Below, piece by piece: positions 39,491-48,710 of a stretch of DNA of 64,000 nt. The notes under the pieces are model-generated. The model was not told the origin of the DNA. It ran no database searches and worked only from the letters and a program-made list of their open reading frames with translations. Source of the DNA: Pseudomonadales bacterium (GTDB lineage: Bacteria > Pseudomonadota > Gammaproteobacteria > Pseudomonadales > UBA5518); NCBI GenBank assembly GCA_022072145.1, contig JAJVIG010000029.1:1-64000 (forward strand), in the 5' to 3' direction. Numbering within the stretch: position 1 is the stretch's first letter; every line of letters starts with the position of its first letter. A program made the translations under genes and the position numbers.

Positions 39491-41665
39491 TCAGCCCATC
39501 GGTTCGAGCCTGGCATAGGACAGCACAAGCCATTTGGCGCCCGCCGAGCGGAAGTTCACGTTGACCCGCGCGTTCGAACCCTGGCCCTCGAAGTCGATCA
39601 CCACCCCCTCGCCGAAGCTCGGGTGCCGCACGCTCTGCCCCAGCCGCAGCCCGCCCGGCAGTGCTTCGGTGCGCGGCGCGGCACCGGCGCCGTAGCCACC
39701 TCCGAAGGTGGCGGGGCGCGCCACCGAGACGCGCGGGCGCACCTCGCGCAACAGCGCCGGCGGGATTTCCCGCAGGAAGCGCGACGGCGTGTTGCGCGTC
39801 TCCATGCCGTGCAAGCGCCGCGACTCGGCGTAGCTCAGGTAAAGCGAGCGCATCGCACGCGTGATGCCGACGTAGGCGAGCCGTCGCTCTTCCTCTAGCC
39901 GCCCCGGCTCGTCGATCGACATGCGGTGCGGGAACAGGTGTTCCTCCATCCCGGCGATGAACACCAGCGGGAACTCCAGCCCCTTCGCCGAATGCAGCGT
40001 CATCAGCTGCACGCTGTCCTCGTGTTCGTCGGCCTGCCCCTCGCCGGCGTCGAGCGAGGCGCTGGCCAGGAACTGCTGCAGCACGTCCTGCTGCGGATCG
40101 TCGGGCACGAACTGGCGGCAGGCGCTGACCAGTTCGTCGAGGTTCTCCGCGCGCGTCAGCCCGCGCTCGCCTTTCTCGTTGCGGTGGAAATCGAGCAGTC
40201 CGCTCGCCCCGAGCACGTGATCGACCAGCGTCGCGAGCTCGAGGTCCCGCGTCTCGAGTTGCAGCCGGTCGATGAGCGCCAGGAAGCCGGCCAGCGCATT
40301 GCGGGCGCGCGCCGGCAGCTCGGCCGCCACCGCTGCAGCCCCCTGCCACAGCGAGGCGCCGTCCGCGCGCGCACGCTGGCGCAACAGTTCGAGCGTGGCG
40401 TTGCCGATGCCGCGCGGCGGCGTGTTCACGACGCGCTCGAACGCCGCGTCGTCGTCACGGTTGCCCAGCAGGCGCAGGTACGCCAGCGCGTTCCTGATCT
40501 CGAGACGCTCGTAGAAGCGCTGGCCACCGTAGACGCGATACGGGATCGAGCAGCGCAGCAGCGCCTCCTCGAGCACCCGCGACTGTGCGTTCGAGCGATA
40601 CAGCACCGCGGCGTCGGCGCGCGCGTGGCCGGCAGCGATCCACTCGCGGATATGGTCGACGATGAAGCGCGCCTCGTCCTGCTCGTTGAACGCCGCATAC
40701 AGCGTGATCGGCTCGCCCTTGTCGCCGCTGGTCCACAGCTGCTTGCCGAAGCGCCCGCGGTTGTTCGCGATCACGGCGTTGGCGGCGTCGAGGATCACGC
40801 CGGTCGAGCGGTAGTTCTGCTCGAGGCGCACGATGTGGGCTCCCGCGAAATCGCGCTCGAAACGGTGGATGTTCTCGATCTTCGCGCCACGCCAGCCGTA
40901 GATCGACTGGTCGTCGTCGCCGACCGCGGTGAGGCGCGCGCAATCACCGGCCAGCACGCGCAGCCACGCGTACTGGATCGTGTTGGTGTCCTGGAACTCG
41001 TCGACCAGGATGTGGCGGAAGCGCTCGCGGTAGTGCGCGAGCAGCGCCGCGTCCTTCAGCCACAACTCGTGCGCGCGCAGCAGCAGCTCGGCGAAATCCA
41101 CCAGTCCACCCCGTTCGCAAGCGCTCTCGTAGGCACGGTAGACGGCCAGCATCGTCGCGTGGAAGCGGTCGTGCCCGAAGTCCTCGATATGCGCGGCTCG
41201 CCGCCCCTCGTCCTTGTGCGCGTTGATCCAGCCCTGCGCCTGGCGTGGCGGATAGCGGTCCTCGTCGATTCCGAGGTCGCGGTAGACGCGCTTGACGACA
41301 CGCAGCTGGTCGTCGGCGTCGAGGATCTGGAAGTTCTGCGCCAGCCCGGCCTCGTGCCAGTGCGCCTTCAGCAGCCGGTGCGCGAGCCCGTGGAAGGTGC
41401 CGACCCACATGCCGCGGGTCGACAGCGCGGTCATCTCCTCGATCCGCGCGCGCATCTCGCGCGCCGCCTTGTTGGTGAACGTGACCGCCAGCAGCGCGTG
41501 CGGCGAGAAGCCTTCGTGGTAGATCAGCCAGGCGATGCGGTGCACCAGCACGCGGGTCTTGCCGCTGCCGGCGCCGGCCAGCACGAGCAGATTCGCGTCG
41601 GCGGCTGCGGTGACCGCTTCGCGCTGCGAGGGATTGAGTCCGTCGAGGATGTGTTCGGCATGCAT
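39491..41665 (-). CDS. uvrD: DNA helicase II (UvrD)
   Basis: A 724-residue SF1A helicase. The Q motif and Walker A LNPSQREAVTAAADANLLVLAGAGSGKTRVL, motif II ILVDEFQDTNTIQYAWLR, GDDDQSIYGWRGA, LEQNYRST, LMTLHSAKGLEFPLVFIAGMEE and LAYVGITRAMRSLYL are complete. It unwinds DNA in nucleotide-excision and mismatch repair. The C-terminal part contains the UvrD linker and Tudor-like tail. It is the normal length of UvrD. A shared 100-base gap separates it from the divergent DUF4399 gene. Confidence 0.97.
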   Translation of the reverse strand: MHAEHILDGLNPSQREAVTAAADANLLVLAGAGSGKTRVLVHRIAWLIYHEGFSPHALLAVTFTNKAAREMRARIEEMTALSTRGMWVGTFHGLAHRLLKAHWHEAGLAQNFQILDADDQLRVVKRVYRDLGIDEDRYPPRQAQGWINAHKDEGRRAAHIEDFGHDRFHATMLAVYRAYESACERGGLVDFAELLLRAHELWLKDAALLAHYRERFRHILVDEFQDTNTIQYAWLRVLAGDCARLTAVGDDDQSIYGWRGAKIENIHRFERDFAGAHIVRLEQNYRSTGVILDAANAVIANNRGRFGKQLWTSGDKGEPITLYAAFNEQDEARFIVDHIREWIAAGHARADAAVLYRSNAQSRVLEEALLRCSIPYRVYGGQRFYERLEIRNALAYLRLLGNRDDDAAFERVVNTPPRGIGNATLELLRQRARADGASLWQGAAAVAAELPARARNALAGFLALIDRLQLETRDLELATLVDHVLGASGLLDFHRNEKGERGLTRAENLDELVSACRQFVPDDPQQDVLQQFLASASLDAGEGQADEHEDSVQLMTLHSAKGLEFPLVFIAGMEEHLFPHRMSIDEPGRLEEERRLAYVGITRAMRSLYLSYAESRRLHGMETRNTPSRFLREIPPALLREVRPRVSVARPATFGGGYGAGAAPRTEALPGGLRLGQSVRHPSFGEGVVIDFEGQGSNARVNVNFRSAGAKWLVLSYARLEPMG

Positions 41666-41765
41666 CGGCGGATTCTAACCGGTACCGGGGCCTGCGGTCG
41701 CCGCGACCGGCCCGGCGCGGCATTTGTTATGCTGCCGTACGAATCACGGCATGAGGAGTGCCCCC

Positions 41766-42188
41766 ATGAACACGTTCCATCGCCATCTCGGTGTCGCCGT
41801 GCTGGCACTGTTCGCGATCGGTGCCGGCGCGGCGACACCCGCCCCGCAAGGCGCCGAGGTCTACTTCATCGAACCGGCCGACGGCACGGTGCTCGCGAAC
41901 CCCGTGACCGTGCGCTTCGGTCTGCGCGGCATGGGTGTGGCGCCGGCCGGAGTGGCCCATCCCGCTACCGGACACCATCACCTGCTGATCGACCTGGACA
42001 CGCCGCCCGCGCTCGACCAGCCGATCCCGGCCGACGAGCAACACCGGCATTTCGGCGCCGGGCAGACCGAGATCACGCTCGAGCTTGCCCCGGGCACGCA
42101 TAGCCTGCAATTGCTGCTCGGCGACCACCTGCACCGCCCGCACCAACCCCCGGTGATGTCGGAGCGGATCACGGTCACCGTCGAATGA
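41766..42188 (+). CDS. DUF4399 family His-rich periplasmic protein
   Basis: A 140-residue exported protein. A signal peptide (HRHLGVAVLALFAIGAGAATP) precedes the DUF4399 domain: VYFIEPADGTVLANPVTVRFGLRGMGVAPAG, ATGHHHLLIDLD, FGAGQTEITLELAPGTHSLQLLLGDHLHRPHQPPVMS. The many His residues (HHH, HRH, HLHRPH) suggest metal contact but no role is proven. ATG 41766 has AGGAG seven bases upstream. It is divergent from uvrD. Confidence 0.83.
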   Translation: MNTFHRHLGVAVLALFAIGAGAATPAPQGAEVYFIEPADGTVLANPVTVRFGLRGMGVAPAGVAHPATGHHHLLIDLDTPPALDQPIPADEQHRHFGAGQTEITLELAPGTHSLQLLLGDHLHRPHQPPVMSERITVTVE

Positions 42189-42210
42189 GACACGTCGAAG
42201 CACGTCCACG

Positions 42211-43998
<1,788 letters not shown>

Positions 43999-44040
43999 GG
44001 CACACCGATCCGACCGACGATGGCACCAGGAGACCCGACG

Positions 44041-44802
44041 ATGGACGTAGTGCAGAGCGAGCGACGCGGCGCGTGCGTGCTGCTGACGCTGAACCGCCCG
44101 GACATGCTGAACACGATCACCAACCCGATGCTCGACCGTCTCGAGCAAATCCTCGACGAGGAGCAGGGCGGCGACAGTCGCGCCCTGATCCTGAGCGGCG
44201 CCGGTCGGGCATTCTGCGCCGGCAGCGACCTCAGCGAGCCGCACCGTGATCCGCAGCAGCGCGTGCGGCGCGTGCACGCGCTCATCGTGCGCATGCGCGA
44301 CTTCCCGAAGCCGATCGTCGCCGCGATCAACGGCCTTGCGCTCGGCGGCGGACTGGAACTCGCGCTGGCGTGCACCTTCCGGGTCGCGCGCCGCGGCGCG
44401 CGGCTCGGATTGCCCGAGATCAAGCTCGGATTGCTGCCGGCCTACGGCGGCACGCAGTTGCTGCCGCGCCTGGTCGGCGAGAACCGCGCGCTCGAGATGA
44501 TCCTCGGCGGCGATCCGGTGGACGGTGCAACGGCCGCCGCGATCGGCCTGGTCAACCGCGTCTGCGAGGAGGGTGACGACGTGATCGCGTGCGCGGCGGA
44601 ACTGGCCGGCACCATCACGCGCCACAGCCTGGTGCCGCAGCGCGCAATCCTGCGCGCGGTGCGTGAGGGCGGCGCACTGCCGCTCGAGGAAGCGCTCACA
44701 CTCGAACGCCGTCTGGTGCACGAGGTTTCGCAGAGTGCCGACACGCTGGAAGGCGTGCAGGCCTTCCTCGAGAAACGCCCGCCGCGCTGGCAGGACCGCT
44801 GA
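44041..44802 (+). CDS. Enoyl-CoA hydratase/isomerase family (crotonase)
   Basis: A 253-residue crotonase. The oxyanion loop AGRAFCAGSDLSEPH and the catalytic glutamates in INGLALGGGLELALACTFRVA and GLPEIKLGLLPAYGGTQLLPRL are both present, so hydration of enoyl-CoA is plausible. The specific substrate is not known; neighbours suggest fatty-acid or steroid breakdown. ATG 44041 has AGGAG upstream; an ATG at 44020 in frame has none. It is 42 bases after uup and convergent with the KstD-like gene (5 bases apart). Confidence 0.92.
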   Translation: MDVVQSERRGACVLLTLNRPDMLNTITNPMLDRLEQILDEEQGGDSRALILSGAGRAFCAGSDLSEPHRDPQQRVRRVHALIVRMRDFPKPIVAAINGLALGGGLELALACTFRVARRGARLGLPEIKLGLLPAYGGTQLLPRLVGENRALEMILGGDPVDGATAAAIGLVNRVCEEGDDVIACAAELAGTITRHSLVPQRAILRAVREGGALPLEEALTLERRLVHEVSQSADTLEGVQAFLEKRPPRWQDR

Positions 44803-44807
44803 GAGCG

Positions 44808-46496
44808 CTAGCCGGCGCAGCCGTGCTCGGCGCCGAGGAAACCGAACACCATCGCCGGACCGATGGTGCCGCCGGCACCCGGATAGGTTTCCCCCATCAC
44901 CGACGCAGAACAGTTCCCCGCGGCATACAGCCCGGGGATCGGCTGCCCGGAGCGATCGAGCGCGCGCGCGTGGGCGTCGGTGACCACGCCGCCCTTGGTG
45001 CCCAGATCGCCCGGGTAGACCTTCACCGCATAGAACGGCGGCGTCTCGATCGGCGCGAGGCACGGATTCGGGGTGACCTGAGGATCGCTGTAATAGCGAT
45101 CCGACAGCGTGTCACCACGACCGAAATCCTCGTCACGGCCGGTGCGCGCGAAGCCGTTGAAGCGCGCCACGCTCGCCTCGAGTCCCGCCGCATCGACGCC
45201 GATCGCACGCGCGAGTTCCGCGATCGAGTGGGCGCGCACCAGAAAGCCGTCGCGTAGCGACGCCGGCAGCGCGGCATCGGGCTGGATCGAGCCCGGACGC
45301 ACCGGACCCACCGGATAGCGCCGGCGGAAGGTCGCGTCGAACACCAGGTGCGCCGGAATCGCCGCGACGCCGCTGCGATGCGCCGCGTACATGCCTTTCA
45401 CGAAGTCGTTGTACGGCGAGGATTCGTTGACGAAGCGCCGGCCGGCGGCATCGACCAGCATCGAACCCGGCATGCCTTTTTCCATCACGATCACCCGCGG
45501 ATTCGGGTCGCCCGGAACCTTGAACACGGGGCACCACCACGCCTGCTCCATCAGGTCCAGCGCCACCCCGGCCTGCTCGGCGAGCACGATCGCATCCCCC
45601 TCGTTGCCAGGGCAGCCGGCAGCCCAGTCCGCGCCGATCGGCATTTCCTGGTAGCGCTGGCGCAGCGCGGCGTTCTTCTCGAAGCCACCGGCGGCGAGCA
45701 TCACGCCGCGCAGCGCGCGCACGCGCACCTCGCGGCCAGCGCGGCCGACCACCGCGCCGGTCACCCGTCCGTCCTCGAGCACCAGTTCGCGCAACGGCGA
45801 GTCCAGCCACAAGGGCACGGCGCGGTCGGCCAGCGACAACCGCAGCCGTGCGATCAGCGAGGCGCCCAGCGTATAACAGGTGTTGCCGGCGCCGGCGAGG
45901 CGCGCGCGCAGGTTCAGGTAATACCCGGCGGCTCGGCGCATGACCAGCGCGATCCGCGGCCACCCGCCGAGCAGCAGCGCCGGTACGTCGGAAGCCTTGA
46001 GGCTCATGAACGCCAGCGGCCGGCTGTGCTCGAATCCGAACCGCTGGCGCGTGCGCTCGGCGCCCAGCCTCATCGCCTCGAACTCGGGCGGCTCGATCGT
46101 GCGCGCACCGGGCTTGCCGCCCGGCGCCTCGGCGTAATAGTCGCAGTAGGTGGGAACCGGCTCGAAGACCACGTGGCTGCGTGTGGCCAGGTACTCGACC
46201 ATGCGCGGCGCCGTCTCGACGTACGCCGCGAGCCGCTCGGGCGGCACCCGGCCGGCGACGATGTGCTCCAGGTAACGCAGCCCCTCCTCACGCGAATCGG
46301 GGATGCCCAGCGCCGCCATGCCCGGATTCGCCGGCACCCAGATCGCGCCACCGGACATCGCGGTGGAACCGCCGAAGCGCGCCGACTTCTCGACCAGCAG
46401 CGTACGCGCACCGAGGTCCGCGGCGCGCAGCGCCGAGGTCATTCCGGCGGCCCCCGAACCAACGACCAGCCAGTCGACTTCCTCGTCCCACCTCAT
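44808..46496 (-). CDS. FAD-binding dehydrogenase, 3-ketosteroid delta-1-dehydrogenase-like
   Basis: A 562-residue flavoprotein. The N-terminal FAD motif WLVVGSGAAGMTSALRAADLGARTLLVEKSARFGGSTAMSGGAIWVPAN and the late KVYPGDLGTKGGVVTDAHARALDRSGQPIPGLYAAGNCSASVMGETYPGAGGTIGPAMVFG are typical of KstD and fumarate-reductase-type enzymes. The YPGDLGTKGG motif favours 3-ketosteroid dehydrogenase over fumarate reductase. It would introduce a delta-1 double bond into a 3-ketosteroid or similar ring. An inverted repeat over its -10 suggests a repressor site. Confidence 0.85.
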   Translation of the reverse strand: MRWDEEVDWLVVGSGAAGMTSALRAADLGARTLLVEKSARFGGSTAMSGGAIWVPANPGMAALGIPDSREEGLRYLEHIVAGRVPPERLAAYVETAPRMVEYLATRSHVVFEPVPTYCDYYAEAPGGKPGARTIEPPEFEAMRLGAERTRQRFGFEHSRPLAFMSLKASDVPALLLGGWPRIALVMRRAAGYYLNLRARLAGAGNTCYTLGASLIARLRLSLADRAVPLWLDSPLRELVLEDGRVTGAVVGRAGREVRVRALRGVMLAAGGFEKNAALRQRYQEMPIGADWAAGCPGNEGDAIVLAEQAGVALDLMEQAWWCPVFKVPGDPNPRVIVMEKGMPGSMLVDAAGRRFVNESSPYNDFVKGMYAAHRSGVAAIPAHLVFDATFRRRYPVGPVRPGSIQPDAALPASLRDGFLVRAHSIAELARAIGVDAAGLEASVARFNGFARTGRDEDFGRGDTLSDRYYSDPQVTPNPCLAPIETPPFYAVKVYPGDLGTKGGVVTDAHARALDRSGQPIPGLYAAGNCSASVMGETYPGAGGTIGPAMVFGFLGAEHGCAG

Positions 46497-46532
46497 GCGT
46501 TCACTCCAGCGCTCCAGGACCGTCCTGCGAGT

Positions 46533-46560
46533 GCGCCGGAGTATAGGACCGCACCGGCGC
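46533..46560. promoter_or_regulatory. Operator-like inverted repeat before the KstD-like gene
   Basis: GCGCCGG (46533-46539) and CCGGCGC (46554-46560) form a perfect 7-base inverted repeat with a 14-base spacer. The spacer holds TATACT (46545-46540, minus), a possible -10 for the flavoprotein, 44 bases before its ATG. This layout is what a TetR-type repressor site would look like. Confidence 0.35.
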
Positions 46561-46603
46561 GAATGACGCCGCGCTTCATTACTGGGGGATTACAGTGTGC
46601 GGA

Positions 46604-47083
46604 TCAGTCGGCGCGCGGTTCGAGCACCACGATCGGGAAGCGGCGCAGGCTGTTGTTCTGCACCATCTCCCAGACCGGGAACATCTCGGCCACGCGCGGC
46701 CAGTAGTGCCGGTGTTCGTCGTCGTCGGCGACGCGGGCCGTCATCGCTCGCCGGTGGCCGCGGATCGTCACCGCAACCGCGGGATGCGCGCGCATATTGA
46801 TCAACCACGCGGGGTCAGTGGTGGTGCCCGCGTTCGAGGCGACCAGCACGATGCGTTCGCCGTCGCTGAGGTAGAAGATCGGGATCACTCGCTCGGCGCC
46901 GCTGCGATGGCCGATCGTGTGCAGCAGCATCACCGAGCGCCCGAGGAAACTGTTGCCAAGCCGCCCGCCCGAGGTCCGCAGCAGCCACAGGTTGGTCCGC
47001 GTGATGATGTTGCGCAACAGCGCCATCCAGCGACTGCGCAGCTCGGCCAGCCAGCCAACCCGCTTCAGTATCGATTCCGCCAC
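46604..47083 (-). CDS. Nitroreductase/deazaflavin-dependent oxidoreductase family protein
   Basis: A 159-residue protein of the family often called deazaflavin (F420)-dependent nitroreductase. The hallmark LLHTIGHRSGAERVIPIFYLSDGERIVLVASNAGTTTDPAWLINMRAHPAVAVTI is complete. Members in actinobacteria use F420, whereas proteobacterial members have unknown cofactors. GTG 47083 with GGAGG seven bases upstream was chosen. It follows the KstD-like gene with 107 bases between them, which may mean one transcription unit or separate ones. Confidence 0.85.
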   Translation of the reverse strand: MAESILKRVGWLAELRSRWMALLRNIITRTNLWLLRTSGGRLGNSFLGRSVMLLHTIGHRSGAERVIPIFYLSDGERIVLVASNAGTTTDPAWLINMRAHPAVAVTIRGHRRAMTARVADDDEHRHYWPRVAEMFPVWEMVQNNSLRRFPIVVLEPRAD

Positions 47084-47349
47084 CGCGCGCCCTCCTGTCC
47101 GCCAGCGCCATGCACGGTCTCCGAGTATCGCGCATGACGGTGGCAATCGCAGCACCCAAACACCCGCGCATGCCCCTGTTCGGGTAGCTAGGCTCCCGGA
47201 CCGCGCCGATCCGGAATTGGACCGCAGCGCCATCGCTGGCGTAACCTGCGTGGCGATGCGCACCCGGTGTCAACCGATCCCGGCAGCGCGCGTTGTAGCC
47301 AGCGCATCGAACGCGATGCCGACGCGCGTGGCCATGCCCCGGGAGAGCA
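47084..47349. other. Largest intergenic region (266 bases), mostly unassigned
   Basis: The gap lies between the divergent deazaflavin-type gene and the ECF sigma gene. I see no tRNA, terminator or repeat here. GTAACC at 47241-47246, about 20 bases before CGGTGTC, resembles the kind of bipartite element used by some ECF sigma factors, but the match is weak. The ribosome site GGGAGAG lies just before 47350. Confidence 0.3.
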
Positions 47350-47922
47350 ATGCGCCAGAGTGACGACAGCGACGCGGACGATGCCACGGAGGTGGCAGCG
47401 GATCTGGAAACCTTCCTGCGTTCGATCGAGCGCCGCGGTTTTCTGATGGCCCGCTTCGCGCTCGGCAACGAGGACGACGCACTCGACGCCCTGCAGGACA
47501 CGATGCTGCGTCTGGTGCAGCGTTACGCCGGCAGACCGCCCGCGGAGTGGCGGCCGCTGTTCTATCGCATGCTCCGGAACCGCATCACCGACACACGGCG
47601 GCGACGCGTGCTCCACGCCCGCCTGTTCGGCTGGATGGAGCGCAGCCGCGACGAGCACGGGGAGGAACCGCTGGCACGCATCGCCGACCCGGCCGTGACC
47701 GACCCGGCACGGCTGATCGCCGGCGAGGAAACGGCCGACACGCTGATGCAGGCGGTGGCCCGCCTGCCGGAGCGCCAGCGCCAGGCGTTCCTGCTGCGCT
47801 GCTGGGAGGGCCTGTCGACCGCGGAGACGGCAGCCGCGATGGGCTGCGGCGAGGGAAGCGTGAAGACGCACTACTCGCGTGCGCTGCAGGCGCTGCGCGA
47901 GCAACTCGGAGATCACCGTTGA
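47350..47922 (+). CDS. ECF-type sigma-70 family RNA polymerase sigma factor
   Basis: A 190-residue sigma factor with regions 2 and 4. Region 2 contains FALGNEDDALDALQDTMLRLVQRYAGRPPAEWRPLFYRMLRNRITDTRRRR; region 4 has LPERQRQAFLLRCWEGLSTAETAAAMGCGEGSVKTHYSRALQALREQL with the DNA-binding helix. It would recruit polymerase to a small regulon. The next two genes overlap it or each other and are probably its membrane partner and an exported protein. GGGAGAG precedes the ATG. The regulon is unknown. Confidence 0.9.
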   Translation: MRQSDDSDADDATEVAADLETFLRSIERRGFLMARFALGNEDDALDALQDTMLRLVQRYAGRPPAEWRPLFYRMLRNRITDTRRRRVLHARLFGWMERSRDEHGEEPLARIADPAVTDPARLIAGEETADTLMQAVARLPERQRQAFLLRCWEGLSTAETAAAMGCGEGSVKTHYSRALQALREQLGDHR

Positions 47923-48239
47923 TGAACGGGTTGGAACGGAACTGGCGCGCGCTGCTGCGCCGACAGGAAAGCGAACTCGACGCCACCACGCTGGCGCGCA
48001 TCGGCGCGGCCCGGCAACGCGCGCTGGGCGCGACGCGCCTCCCGTGGTGGCGCCTGCACGGACCGGCCCTCGGTGGTGCGGCGCTGGCGACCGTGCTCGC
48101 GGTGGCCGTACTGCTGCCCGGGCAGCACGGCTGGCTGCAACCCGAGCGCGGCATGCCGCTGCCGGAAGATCCGGCGTTCTACGAAGACCTCGACTTCTAC
48201 CTGTGGCTGGCGGAGTCGGAGATGGGAGCCCATGACTGA
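47922..48239 (+). CDS. Small membrane protein cotranscribed with ECF sigma (DUF3619-like)
   Basis: A 105-residue protein with one transmembrane helix (GPALGGAALATVLAVAVLLPG), an N-terminal cytoplasmic helix rich in Arg and Leu (LERNWRALLRRQESELDATTLARIGAARQRAL) and a short acidic C-terminus (DPAFYEDLDFYLWLAESE). The architecture resembles proteins annotated DUF3619 behind ECF sigma genes and could be the anti-sigma factor. This is inferred from position and topology. Its ATG overlaps the sigma stop (TGATG). Confidence 0.7.
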   Translation: MNGLERNWRALLRRQESELDATTLARIGAARQRALGATRLPWWRLHGPALGGAALATVLAVAVLLPGQHGWLQPERGMPLPEDPAFYEDLDFYLWLAESEMGAHD

Positions 48240-48561
48240 ATATCGCTCGCGGCGCGCCCTGCTCCGCGCTGCCATGCTGGCGCTGGCGGTTGTGGCGACA
48301 GCCTCGGCCGACGCGGGGCCGCGCCACGGCGAACGCGACGGGCGCGACGGACGCGGCCAGGAGGACCGGGCACGCCTGCAACGGCGCGAGCAGGGATTCC
48401 GTTCGCTGCCACGCGACGAGCAGCAGCGCGTGCGCGAGGCCGAGGACCGTTACCGGAGCATGAGTCCGGAGCAGCGCGAGGAACTGCGCCAGCGCTGGCG
48501 CAGCATGAGCGAGAGCGAGCGCGACCGCTACCGACGCCGCGTCGAGCGCAACGCCGACTGA
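48232..48561 (+). CDS. DUF3106-like exported protein
   Basis: A 109-residue protein with a signal peptide (RSRRALLRAAMLALAVVATASADAG). The mature part is very rich in Arg, Glu, Asp, Gln and Ser: LPRDEQQRVREAEDRYRSMSPEQREELRQRWRSMSESERDRYRRRVE. The repeated MSPEQREELRQRWRSM pattern is that of DUF3106. A periplasmic helical role is likely but unknown. It overlaps the previous gene by 8 bases, closing the sigma operon. Confidence 0.78.
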   Translation: MTEYRSRRALLRAAMLALAVVATASADAGPRHGERDGRDGRGQEDRARLQRREQGFRSLPRDEQQRVREAEDRYRSMSPEQREELRQRWRSMSESERDRYRRRVERNAD

Positions 48562-48619
48562 GAGGCTGTGAAAATTCCGCCCACCTGCTGCGACCGCTGC
48601 CGAAATTTTCACCGGCTCT
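48561..48619. repeat. 59-base imperfect inverted repeat after the ECF operon
   Basis: The arms (48561-48579 and 48601-48619) match at 16 of 19 positions when one is reverse-complemented. The core GTGAAAATT/AATTTTCAC is perfect. The AT-rich core is unusual in this GC-rich DNA. It begins on the last base of the stop codon of the DUF3106-like gene. It could be a terminator-like hairpin or a small mobile remnant. Confidence 0.55.
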
Positions 48620-48710
48620 GAGGCGACGCGACGCGCGCGATGCGCGCAACAGGCGTCTGCTATGATCGGCCGCGAGCCACACCTCCCGTTTCACGCCCAG
48701 GAAGTTGCCG

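Noticed and set aside
46604-47083. Certain F420 dependence of the deazaflavin-type protein
   Set aside because: The family name is inherited from actinobacteria. Cofactor cannot be read from the sequence and no F420 gene is in the window.
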